NCBI GenBank assembly: GCA_016198645.1
Contig: JACQIE010000004.1
Coordinates: 1-5,651 of the forward strand
Length of the DNA stretch: 5,651 nucleotides
DNA from: Candidatus Aenigmatarchaeota archaeon
Lineage (GTDB): Archaea > Aenigmatarchaeota > Aenigmatarchaeia > GW2011-AR5
Reading direction: 5' to 3'
The position numbers and the translations under genes were made by a program. Shown here piece by piece: positions 1-4,532 of the stretch. Position 1 is the stretch's first letter. Each line of letters begins with the position of its first letter. The notes under the pieces were generated by a model. It did no database searches. It was not told the origin of the DNA and saw only the letters and a list, made by a program, of their open reading frames with translations.

Positions 1-74
1 GGCCTCAACCATGTGAAGGTTGCGTCATCTTCGTGGTTTTGCAAAGCAAAACCTAGCCGCTAGACCACGGGCCC
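1..74 (-). tRNA. tRNA-Val(CAC), partial at window edge, with D-loop insertion
   Basis: Read on the minus strand from 74, the sequence gives a 7-nt acceptor strand (GGGCCCG), TG at positions 8-9, a D-stem strand GTC, a D-loop TAGCGGCTA with the G18-G19 pair, then extra sequence, then GAC closing the D-stem. The anticodon stem is CAACC/GGTTG around the 7-nt loop TTCACAT, which has U33 and anticodon CAC at 13-15. The variable region AGGCC follows, and the T-arm and 3' acceptor strand lie beyond position 1. The insertion (about 28-53) must be removed for a normal D-arm. A TATA-like box lies 27 bp upstream. Identity as valine rests on the anticodon and on the resemblance of the GGGCCCGTGGTCTAG start to other archaeal tRNA-Val genes. 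Without the 3' half I cannot exclude a split, further interrupted or decayed gene. Confidence 0.82.
28..53 (-). other. Candidate intron in the D-loop of tRNA-Val
   Basis: Between A21 of the D-loop and the 3' side of the D-stem there are about 26 surplus nucleotides. They begin with a hairpin at 35-53 (GGTTTTGC, loop TTT, GCAAAACC; 8 bp), followed by ACGAAGA. Removing 26 nt restores a normal D-arm with GTC/GAC paired. Archaeal tRNA introns at non-canonical sites, including the D-loop, are known in Thermoproteales and some DPANN archaea. However, I could not fit a strict bulge-helix-bulge here. The best central helix is a partial pairing of CGG in the D-loop with CC.CG just after the hairpin. 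The exact splice points are therefore uncertain by a few bases. Confidence 0.55.
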
Positions 75-95
75 TGTTGTCTACTCGGTCAAAAA

Positions 96-106
96 CCTTT
101 TTAAGG
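96..106. promoter_or_regulatory. TATA box of tRNA-Val, possibly bidirectional
   Basis: CCTTTTTAAGG is nearly symmetrical and is centred at 101. It lies 27 bp from the 5' end of tRNA-Val on the minus strand (position 74) and 27 bp from the ATG of the small plus-strand reading frame at 128. This spacing suits archaeal TBP/TFB promoters. Use for the tRNA is likely; use in the plus direction is inferred from spacing alone. Confidence 0.55.
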
Positions 107-127
107 CAGGGGAGGCATAATCTGACA

Positions 128-208
128 ATGAGCCTTAGTAACGAAGAAGTGGTCGGGACGATTGCGGTTATTATTCTTTACATCACGTTTCTGGTCATGT
201 TTATCTGA
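128..208 (+). CDS. Putative 26-residue single-helix membrane peptide
   Basis: The frame opens at ATG 128 and closes at TGA 206. It encodes a short acidic, polar start (MSLSNEEV) followed by about 18 hydrophobic residues (VGTIAVIILYITFLVMFI), enough for one transmembrane helix. Two initiation routes are possible. A TATA-like box sits 27 bp upstream, as for other leaderless genes in this window, and a purine-rich GGGGAGG at 109-115 lies 12 nt before the ATG. I do not recognise the family. Its last 8 nt overlap the convergent pyrH 3' end. A longer in-frame start at 20 would run through the tRNA gene and is not credible. The peptide could still be a chance frame, since AT-rich sequence readily yields hydrophobic codons. 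Confidence 0.42.
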   Translation: MSLSNEEVVGTIAVIILYITFLVMFI

Positions 209-842
209 TTAGCGTGCCGGTTTTCAGCGCAAGGGCATCATACAGATTTTCCGGATTCTTGCCATTAACTATCACGGTCATTATCCGGTGTTTGGCTATA
301 ATTTCTATCGCCTGCGAATCAAGAATGCCGTAATTGCCGGGCGTGCCGGGCTTTGAGAACGCCATCAGCGTGCCGTAATCCATCGCCCTGATAAGCTTCG
401 CGCCGTGAAATTTCTTCGGGTCATTGTCATATATGCCGTCAACATCCGTCATCTTCACGAGCATGTCCGCTTTTATCAGCGACGCCAGCAGCGCAGCATT
501 CGCGTCCGTGCTGCGGCCGGGCATAAGCCCGCCTATAACCATGTTGCCGCTGTGCACGTCGCCGAGGGACAGAACGGGCGACTTGCCGGTGAGCGAAGAG
601 AGAAAGAGAACGTGCGCACGTATGATTTCTATCGCCACTTTTTCCATGTTTTCGTCGCTCAAACCAAGCTTCTTCGCTGACGCAAAATAATTGCGCACTA
701 TTTTGCCGCCGCCTATGCAGAGCGAGACGTCATTCCTTTTTTCTATCTCTTTCAGCACGGGAAGAAAGCGCGAAAAATATTCCGCGTCCATGCCCGAGCC
801 GTTTATAGCGATGGAGCCGCCGATTTTCACCACGATTTTCAT
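201..842 (-). CDS. pyrH: Uridylate (UMP) kinase, archaeal type
   Basis: This cytosolic enzyme phosphorylates UMP to UDP with ATP in pyrimidine nucleotide synthesis. It is a complete 213-residue member of the amino-acid kinase superfamily, close to the roughly 225 residues usual for archaeal UMP kinases. Visible motifs are the N-terminal strand and phosphate loop KIGGS (6-10), GGG (44-46), the UMP/phosphate region MPGRSTDANAA (107-117), the nucleotide-binding TDVDGIYDNDP (132-142), and the late GILDSQA (172-178) and IVNG (191-194). I chose ATG 842, which gives MKIVVKIGGS at the usual N-terminus and is preceded by GGTGG with 4 nt spacing. The in-frame TTG at 854 adds only four residues and lies over that ribosome-binding site. 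A TATA-like box at 863-870 is shared with the divergent gene. Bacterial-type UMP kinases and other superfamily members such as acetylglutamate kinase are longer. Confidence 0.93.
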   Translation of the reverse strand: MKIVVKIGGSIAINGSGMDAEYFSRFLPVLKEIEKRNDVSLCIGGGKIVRNYFASAKKLGLSDENMEKVAIEIIRAHVLFLSSLTGKSPVLSLGDVHSGNMVIGGLMPGRSTDANAALLASLIKADMLVKMTDVDGIYDNDPKKFHGAKLIRAMDYGTLMAFSKPGTPGNYGILDSQAIEIIAKHRIMTVIVNGKNPENLYDALALKTGTLIR

Positions 843-862
843 TATGCCACCCAATACAACAG

Positions 863-870
863 TTTATATA
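863..870. promoter_or_regulatory. Single TATA box between divergent genes pyrH and the 893 gene
   Basis: TTTATATA is close to the archaeal TATA consensus and largely self-complementary. Its centre lies about 26 bp from the plus-strand ATG at 893 and about 25 bp from the minus-strand ATG at 842. The plus-strand gene has no ribosome-binding site between the box and its ATG, so its mRNA is probably leaderless. An AT-rich stretch at 880-890 is too close to ATG 893 to serve that gene, but could serve pyrH with a short leader. Confidence 0.55.
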
Positions 871-892
871 CTTTGGATAAATTTATTATACT

Positions 893-1360
893 ATGCAGCC
901 GGAACTTCTTGAACGATATAAAAAACTGCAGACCAAATTCAGCTTGCCGCACTTGACGGAACTCAAGGAAACGTTCAACCTTGAGATAGAAGACAAAGGC
1001 GAGATTTTTGACCAGATAAGAAACGAAATCTCGGATAAAATGTTTTCCTTCACCGAGCGCATAATTGAGCCTCTCATAGGCACTCCCGACTCGCTGTGCT
1101 GCGTGTACGAGCAGAACATGCTGACGAAAGAGGAGCGCGAGAGCCTGTTCGCGCTTTACAAGAAGCTGCAGGTGCTGAAGTGGAGAAACAACCTCATTCT
1201 GATGAATCCTGACGAGCGCAATGCGGCAGCATGGATAAGGGATACGTGGTCGTTCTGGAACGAAGAACTGAAGGGCGAGTTGTCGCACGTCTGCAGGCGC
1301 CTGTCCGGCGGATGGGACGAGCTTGAATTACGCAAAGACGTGACTAATTATCACGGATAG
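893..1360 (+). CDS. Conserved-looking hypothetical helical protein, 155 aa
   Basis: A complete frame from ATG 893 to TAG 1358. The product is charged, soluble and apparently mostly alpha-helical, with no signal peptide or membrane segment. Its start, PELLERYKKLQTKF, looks like an amphipathic helix. Later helices include one rich in K/E around TKEERESLFALYKKLQ (78-93) and a tryptophan-containing stretch near AAWIRDTWSFWNEEL (111-125). Two adjacent cysteines (69-70) and one further cysteine do not make a recognisable metal site. The start is fixed by a TATA box 26 bp upstream and the absence of a ribosome-binding site, which suggests leaderless translation. It is divergent from pyrH with 50 bp between the two starts. 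I cannot assign a family or function. Confidence 0.8.
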   Translation: MQPELLERYKKLQTKFSLPHLTELKETFNLEIEDKGEIFDQIRNEISDKMFSFTERIIEPLIGTPDSLCCVYEQNMLTKEERESLFALYKKLQVLKWRNNLILMNPDERNAAAWIRDTWSFWNEELKGELSHVCRRLSGGWDELELRKDVTNYHG

Positions 1361-1384
1361 ATTCTTTCTATGACGCCCCTCGTA

Positions 1385-1620
1385 AACTACCCGCCACTAA
1401 TGACGTAATAGAAAACGAAGCTGTTGTTGCTCGTGGCGAGCATTTAGTAAGGAAAGGACTCTCGGCGTGCTTCGGCGTTTGGTGGGGTGGGTTCGTTTCG
1501 GGCTTTATTGATAGGAAAGATTCCTCTTTCCGGGAAAGTTGTACTTGTGTTGGCGTTTCGCCAAAATCGGCTTTAACCGACTTGGAATTCATCGTTTGGT
1601 TAGCGCGCGTTGACCCGCCT
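1385..1620. repeat. Paralogous structured element, copy A
   Basis: About 235 bp starting AACTACCCGC, 24 bp after the preceding stop codon. It is homologous to copy B at 3527-3770. Shared blocks are AACTACCCGC; TTTAGTAAG; TTCGTTT followed closely by GGCTTTATT; and an identical 22-nt block at 1559-1580. Predicted pairings on the plus strand are ACTA (1386-1389) with TAGT (1445-1448), CGCCAC (1392-1397) with GTGGCG (1433-1438), a perfect GGAAAGA/TCTTTCC hairpin (1514-1531), TTGGCG/CGCCAA (1550-1564), TCGG/CCGA (1567-1580) and a last stem at 1598-1615. The minus strand carries an uninterrupted 74-codon frame across it (1368-1592). Strand, boundaries and function are not settled. Options are a structured RNA, a non-autonomous mobile element, or remnants of a small gene. 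Confidence 0.7.
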
Positions 1621-1699
1621 TTATCTCGCTAAAGCAGGTGTTTTCAATGTGCGGGTTATAAAATGGGCCGGAGGAGATTTGAACTCCCGACCGCCAGTT

Positions 1700-1720
1700 T
1701 GCTTAGACACTCAGCCGTCA
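1700..1720 (-). other. tRNA-Ile intron 2 (21 nt), canonical position 37/38
   Basis: The intron begins after A37 and ends before A38. Anticodon-loop CTGA (1723-1726) faces intron TAAG (1702-1705) as the central helix with one G-A mismatch. The inner helix is GAC/GTC (1717-1719 with 1706-1708), and the outer helix is the anticodon stem itself. The imperfect central helix is a relaxed form of the motif. Its excision yields the expected CTGATAA loop, which is the main support. Confidence 0.72.
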
Positions 1721-1728
1721 TATCAGAC

Positions 1729-1745
1729 GTACACAGCACATGCTT
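1729..1745 (-). other. tRNA-Ile intron 1 (17 nt), position 29/30
   Basis: The intron AAGCATGTGCTGTGTAC sits inside the 5' strand of the anticodon stem. It forms a full bulge-helix-bulge. Exon GCAC (1748-1751) pairs with intron GTGT (1731-1734) as the 4-bp central helix. The 3-nt bulges are at 1745-1747 and 1728-1730. The inner helix is AGC/GCT (1742-1744 with 1735-1737) with a 4-nt loop, and the outer pairs continue on the far side. Both cuts fall after the second bulge nucleotide, as the archaeal splicing endonuclease requires. Confidence 0.8.
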
Positions 1746-1798
1746 AGGTGCTCCAACCGCTGAGCTACCGGCCCGTGGTTGGTAATTAACCGGCAATG

Positions 1799-1804
1799 TT
1801 TAAA
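1799..1804 (-). promoter_or_regulatory. TATA box of tRNA-Ile
   Basis: TTTAAA is centred about 27 bp upstream of the tRNA-Ile 5' end at 1774. In the tRNA orientation it reads TTTAAACATTGCC. The thermosome promoter, on the opposite strand, has the similar TTTAAAAACATTGGC. Confidence 0.55.
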
Positions 1805-1841
1805 TGCGCAAGTTGTAAAGCAAGGACGAAAAGTGCCAAAA

Positions 1842-1863
1842 GCCAACGTTTAAAAACATTGGC
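1842..1863 (+). promoter_or_regulatory. Thermosome promoter: TATA box inside a 22-bp dyad
   Basis: The TATA-like TTTAAAAA (1849-1856) is centred in an inverted repeat that runs from GCCAA (1842-1846) to TTGGC (1859-1863). Nine of its 11 position pairs are complementary. Expected transcription start is about 1877-1882, leaving a leader of roughly 45 nt before the ATG, consistent with the ribosome-binding site seen there. A dyad over the TATA box would let a dimeric repressor exclude TBP. Archaeal chaperonin genes are commonly heat-induced through such repressors, but I cannot match this to a known operator. Confidence 0.45.
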
Positions 1864-1877
1864 AGGATATAACCGTT

Positions 1878-1891
1878 GGGCGCTTTGCGCC
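1878..1891 (+). promoter_or_regulatory. Hairpin at the predicted 5' end of the thermosome mRNA
   Basis: GGCGC (1879-1883), loop TTT, GCGCC (1887-1891) forms five G-C pairs. It falls almost exactly at the transcription start predicted from the TATA box at 1849-1856. It lies 21 nt before the ribosome-binding site and does not sequester it. A role in mRNA stability or as a transcription-start feature is possible but unproven. Confidence 0.35.
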
Positions 1892-1912
1892 TATAATCTA
1901 TGATATACATGA

Positions 1913-1918
1913 GAGGTG
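1913..1918 (+). promoter_or_regulatory. Ribosome-binding site of the thermosome gene
   Basis: GAGGTG lies 7 nt before ATG 1926 and matches the archaeal anti-Shine-Dalgarno target. It fixes the start and contrasts with the leaderless layout of several other genes here. Confidence 0.6.
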
Positions 1919-1925
1919 TGTTGGA

Positions 1926-3527
1926 ATGAATGGATATGGCGGACAGCCGATTTTTATATTGCCTGAAGGGACTTTAAGGTCCACGGGCAAGGACGCGCAG
2001 AGCAAGAACATAGCCGCTGCAAAGCAGGTAGCTGAGAGCGTTCGCACTACGCTCGGTCCCAAGGGCATGGACAAGATGCTCGTTAACTCGATAGGCGACG
2101 TGATAATCACCAACGACGGCGTCACCATACTGGAAGAAATGGACGTTGAGCATCCGGCTGCAAAGATGATGGTTGAAGTCGCGAAAACGCAGGAAGACGT
2201 TGTGGGCGACGGAACGACGACGGCCGTGGTTATCGCAGGCGAGCTTCTGAAGAAAGCCGAGGCGCTTCTGGAGCAGGATATTCATCCTACGGTTATCGTG
2301 CGCGGCTACAGGCTTGCCAAAAACAAGGCGCTGGAAGTGCTGAATGCAAACGCCGCGAAAATCGGCATAGAGAACAAGGACATGCTGAAAAAGATAGCGA
2401 TGACTGCCATGACGGGCAAAAGCGGCGAGAACGCCAAGGATTACCTGGCAGAACGTGCTGTAGACGCAATAGCATACATTAACGGGGAAATAATAAACAA
2501 AGATTACATCAAGGTCGAGAAGAAGCACGGCGCAAGCGCCGAAGAGTCGCGGCTGATAAAAGGCGTGCTCCTTGAAAAGGAATTCGCAAGCCCCTCAATG
2601 CCGAAAGACCTGACAAATGCAAAGATACTCCTGCTTGATTGCGCATTGGAAGTAAAGGAACCGGAAAGGAACGCGGAGATAAACGTGAACACGCCAGAGC
2701 AACTGCAAGCGTTTTTGAATCAGGAGAGCGCAATGCTCAAGGACATGGCGAAAAAGGTTTCTGCGAGCGGGGCTACGGTTGTTTTCTGCCAGAAAGGAAT
2801 AGACGACCTGGCGCAGCATTATCTCGCGAAGAGCGGCATATCTGCGGCAAGGCGCGTTAAGAAGAGCGACATGGAACTACTGTCCAAAGCCACGGGAGCC
2901 AATATAGTCTCCGCCATAGACGAGATTTTACCGTCAGACATGGGATTCGCCGGCAAGGTCTACGAGAGAAAAATAGTCGGCGAAGAAGTGATATATGTTG
3001 AAGACTGCAAGGACCCGAAGGCCGTTACCATATTTGTGCGCGGGAGCACGGAGCACGTTGTAGACGAGCTAAAAAGAGCGATGGACGACGCCGTTCTCGG
3101 CATCATATCCGCGCTGGAGAACAATAGAATCGTCTATGGCGGCGGCGCGATAGAGATGGAAGTCGCCCGTGCGCTTCGCCAATACGCAGAAAGCCAGGGC
3201 GGGCGGGAGCAACTTGCGATAAACGCATTTGCCGAGGCGCTGGAAATAATACCAAAGACGCTTGCCGAAAGCACGGGTAAGGACCCGATAGACATAACGG
3301 TTGAGTTAAGAACGCGCCACGACAAGGGGGAGAAATCCGCGGGCGTTGACGTATTCCGCGCTGCAGTGGCTGATATGGAGAAGCTTGGCGTTGTTGAGCC
3401 GCTGAAAATAAAGACGCAAGCCATTAACTCTGCGTCAGAAGCGGCAGAGATGATACTGCGAATAGACGACATCATAACCGCCAAGTCCGGCGGGGCGCCG
3501 TCTATGCCACCCATGCCCGAAGAATGA
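1926..3527 (+). CDS. ths: Thermosome subunit (group II chaperonin)
   Basis: An ATP-driven cytosolic folding chaperone that assembles into a double-ring cage with a built-in lid. The complete frame gives 533 residues, a normal length. Family signatures are all present: [12 protein letters not shown] (41-52), [20 protein letters not shown] (62-80), the ATP-binding GDGTTTA (94-100), TAMTGKS (160-166), [11 protein letters not shown] (404-414), the [13 protein letters not shown] region (453-465) and [18 protein letters not shown] (500-517). In KRAMDDAV (383-390), Asp388 aligns with the catalytic aspartate of the usual HDA motif; the preceding His is Asp here. The C-terminal tail, [13 protein letters not shown], is short and lacks long GGM repeats. 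The start is supported by GAGGTG 7 nt upstream. Only this subunit is visible, so homo- or hetero-oligomeric assembly cannot be judged. Element copy B begins at the stop codon. Confidence 0.97.
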   Translation: MNGYGGQPIFILPEGTLRSTGKDAQSKNIAAAKQVAESVRTTLGPKGMDKMLVNSIGDVIITNDGVTILEEMDVEHPAAKMMVEVAKTQEDVVGDGTTTAVVIAGELLKKAEALLEQDIHPTVIVRGYRLAKNKALEVLNANAAKIGIENKDMLKKIAMTAMTGKSGENAKDYLAERAVDAIAYINGEIINKDYIKVEKKHGASAEESRLIKGVLLEKEFASPSMPKDLTNAKILLLDCALEVKEPERNAEINVNTPEQLQAFLNQESAMLKDMAKKVSASGATVVFCQKGIDDLAQHYLAKSGISAARRVKKSDMELLSKATGANIVSAIDEILPSDMGFAGKVYERKIVGEEVIYVEDCKDPKAVTIFVRGSTEHVVDELKRAMDDAVLGIISALENNRIVYGGGAIEMEVARALRQYAESQGGREQLAINAFAEALEIIPKTLAESTGKDPIDITVELRTRHDKGEKSAGVDVFRAAVADMEKLGVVEPLKIKTQAINSASEAAEMILRIDDIITAKSGGAPSMPPMPEE

Positions 3528-3770
3528 ACTACCCGCTAATAGGACGCTTAGTAACTGGAAGCCGTCACGCAGTTGAGCCATATACCGCGGGCGTTTAGTA
3601 AGAAAACGAAAAACGGCTAATCACCCTCGTTTTTAACGGCGATTCGTTTTGGCTTTATTACGAAAAGATTCTCATCCCATAGAAAGTGTTACATTTGTTT
3701 TGGCGTTTTCGCCAAAATCGGCTTTAACCGATTTGAAATTTACCGTTCAGTTAGTGTGGCACTAATTTGA
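3527..3770. repeat. Paralogous structured element, copy B
   Basis: About 240 bp of plus-strand sequence starting AACTACCCGC at the last base of the thermosome stop codon. It is the second copy of the element at 1385-1620, in the same orientation. Predicted pairings are ACTA (3528-3531) with TAGT (3596-3599), CCCGC (3532-3536) with GCGGG (3587-3591), an 8-bp hairpin TTTTGGCG/CGCCAAAA (3698-3717), TCGG/CCGA (3718-3731) and a last hairpin TTAGTG/CACTAA (3751-3765). The stem sequences differ from copy A while pairing is kept. The minus-strand frame that is open in copy A contains three stops here. Its position makes it the 3' UTR of the thermosome mRNA unless it has its own promoter. No gene is otherwise seen in 3528-3860. 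Confidence 0.68.
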
Positions 3771-3830
3771 AAATCGTTCATCCAAACCAATGGCAGGTCG
3801 TCCGGTTCTTAAAAATCAACCGTCCGTGAT

Positions 3831-3838
3831 CTTTATCT
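3831..3838 (+). promoter_or_regulatory. TATA box of the two-gene membrane/secreted unit
   Basis: CTTTATCT is centred about 26 bp before ATG 3861. No ribosome-binding site precedes that ATG (CCCAAATTACTTTC), so the first gene is probably leaderless. A second A/T box (TTAAAAAT, 3809-3816) is a weaker alternative for either strand. Confidence 0.45.
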
Positions 3839-3860
3839 CCCGCGCTCCCAAATTACTTTC

Positions 3861-4127
3861 ATGATAGAGGTCTTCCTTGCCGGATTCATGGGCGGATTGA
3901 TACGCGCTCTGGTCGGCGTGACGAAATACATCTCGGCGACGCCGGCGAAGAAGCGAAAAGTCCGGGCGGACTACCTCGTGCTTACGCTGCTTTCGTCAGG
4001 AGGACTAGGACTATTGGCGGGCGCGTTCATCGCTGATGACGTGCGGTTCGCGCTGCTCGCGGGCTACGCCGGAACGGATTTCATCGAAGGCATATACAAG
4101 ATAAAGATGAAGCAGAAGGAATGGTGA
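3861..4127 (+). CDS. Small membrane protein with two predicted helices, 88 aa
   Basis: The first hydrophobic segment is roughly residues 3-24 (EVFLAGFMGGLIRALVGVTKYI). A basic loop follows (ATPAKKRKVRA), then a glycine-rich hydrophobic stretch at about 38-58 (YLVLTLLSSGGLGLLAGAFI), a short acidic patch (ADD), a possible third weak segment (FALLAGYAGTDFIEGIY) and a basic end (KIKMKQKEW). The basic loop is probably cytoplasmic. The size and layout recall holin-like or pore-like small proteins, but I do not recognise a family and this resemblance is weak. The start is supported by a TATA box 26 bp upstream. Its TGA stop directly abuts the ATG of the next gene, so the two are very likely co-transcribed. 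Confidence 0.72.
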   Translation: MIEVFLAGFMGGLIRALVGVTKYISATPAKKRKVRADYLVLTLLSSGGLGLLAGAFIADDVRFALLAGYAGTDFIEGIYKIKMKQKEW

Positions 4128-4532
4128 ATGAAGTTTCTTTTTGCGGTGATGATTCTGTCTTCCGCTGCTTACGCGTTTACTGCGTCCGCCGCAGGCGAGT
4201 GCGGTGAGTTCTTCATCGCGCTGAATGGCGGCGAGAAAGGATGCTGGGACGTGAAGGTGGACGCGCCCGGGAAGATACTCAACGGCGGAACGTGGGAAGA
4301 TTCGTTCTTCTATTCAAAAAACGCTTATTGCAACGGCTACGGCTCGGTACGCTTCCGGACAGGCGAAACGGGCGACGTGCCTGCCACAATCAGAATACGG
4401 CAGAATAGCACGACCGAGGAAAACAATATCCTGATGGCGCAGGCCTGCGTTCCGGACGACAGAACCGTACTCATCGCCGCCTTGGCGGTTGCCATTGCGC
4501 TCTTCTACGCAGTGGCAGCGTTCAGGAAGTAA
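4128..4532 (+). CDS. Secreted, C-terminally anchored cysteine-containing protein, 134 aa
   Basis: The N-terminus (MKFLFAVMILSSAAYA...) is a signal peptide with likely cleavage near AYA or ASA (residues 14-22). The extracellular part, about 23-110, has four cysteines (25, 39, 68, 107), enough for two disulfides, and one N-glycosylation sequon NST (93-95). The sequence looks beta-rich, with GECGEFFIALNGGEKGCWDV near the start. A hydrophobic segment (TVLIAALAVAIALFYAVAAF, 113-132) and a final RK form a C-terminal membrane anchor, giving a type I topology. The start follows the previous stop with no gap, and GAAGGA (4115-4120) gives a ribosome-binding site 7 nt upstream. A surface or envelope role is inferred from topology; the family is not recognised. 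The 3' end overlaps the convergent gene by 11 nt. Confidence 0.78.
   Translation: MKFLFAVMILSSAAYAFTASAAGECGEFFIALNGGEKGCWDVKVDAPGKILNGGTWEDSFFYSKNAYCNGYGSVRFRTGETGDVPATIRIRQNSTTEENNILMAQACVPDDRTVLIAALAVAIALFYAVAAFRK

Larger units (their letters stand above)
1664..1774 (-). tRNA. tRNA-Ile(GAU) with two introns
   Basis: Read on the minus strand from 1774, the precursor is 111 nt. Acceptor GGGCCGG pairs with CCGGCCC (1665-1671), the discriminator is A (1664) and no CCA is encoded. The D-arm is GCTC/GAGC with G18-G19, and the T-arm is GGGAG/CTCCT around TTCAAAT. Removing a 17-nt intron (1729-1745) and a 21-nt intron (1700-1720) leaves 73 nt with anticodon stem CCTGT/ACTGG, one T-T mismatch at 29:41, and the loop CTGATAA, the usual archaeal tRNA-Ile loop with anticodon GAT (1722-1724). 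A four-T run follows the 3' end. A TATA-like TTTAAA lies 27 bp upstream. The anticodon depends on the splice model, but no single-intron model gives a sound anticodon stem. Confidence 0.87.

Noticed and set aside
842..854. The TTG at 854 as the pyrH start
   Set aside because: It would put the start over the GGGTGG ribosome-binding site and add four residues before the normal MKIVVKIGGS beginning.
842..1288. A 148-codon minus-strand open frame opposite the 893 gene
   Set aside because: The plus-strand frame has the better-placed promoter and a typical helical, charged composition. The minus-strand frame would run across the pyrH promoter and into its ribosome-binding site.
1385..1620. RNase P RNA or SRP RNA as the identity of element copy A
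   Set aside because: The purine run near 1448 only loosely recalls the RNase P core. The rest of the conserved core and the SRP tetraloop region are missing, and two diverged copies would be odd.
1664..1774. A class II tRNA (Leu or Ser) with a long variable arm, or an amber (CUA) tRNA read from GTCTAAG
   Set aside because: The acceptor, D-arm and T-arm fit tRNA-Ile. No sound long variable stem forms. The CUA reading needs a 10-nt loop, whereas removing two introns gives a standard loop and arm.
1974..2528. A 184-codon minus-strand open frame inside the thermosome gene
   Set aside because: It is antisense to a strongly conserved chaperonin and its translation has no family features.
1385..3770. 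A CRISPR array
   Set aside because: There are only two long, diverged copies separated by genes. No short regularly spaced repeats are visible.
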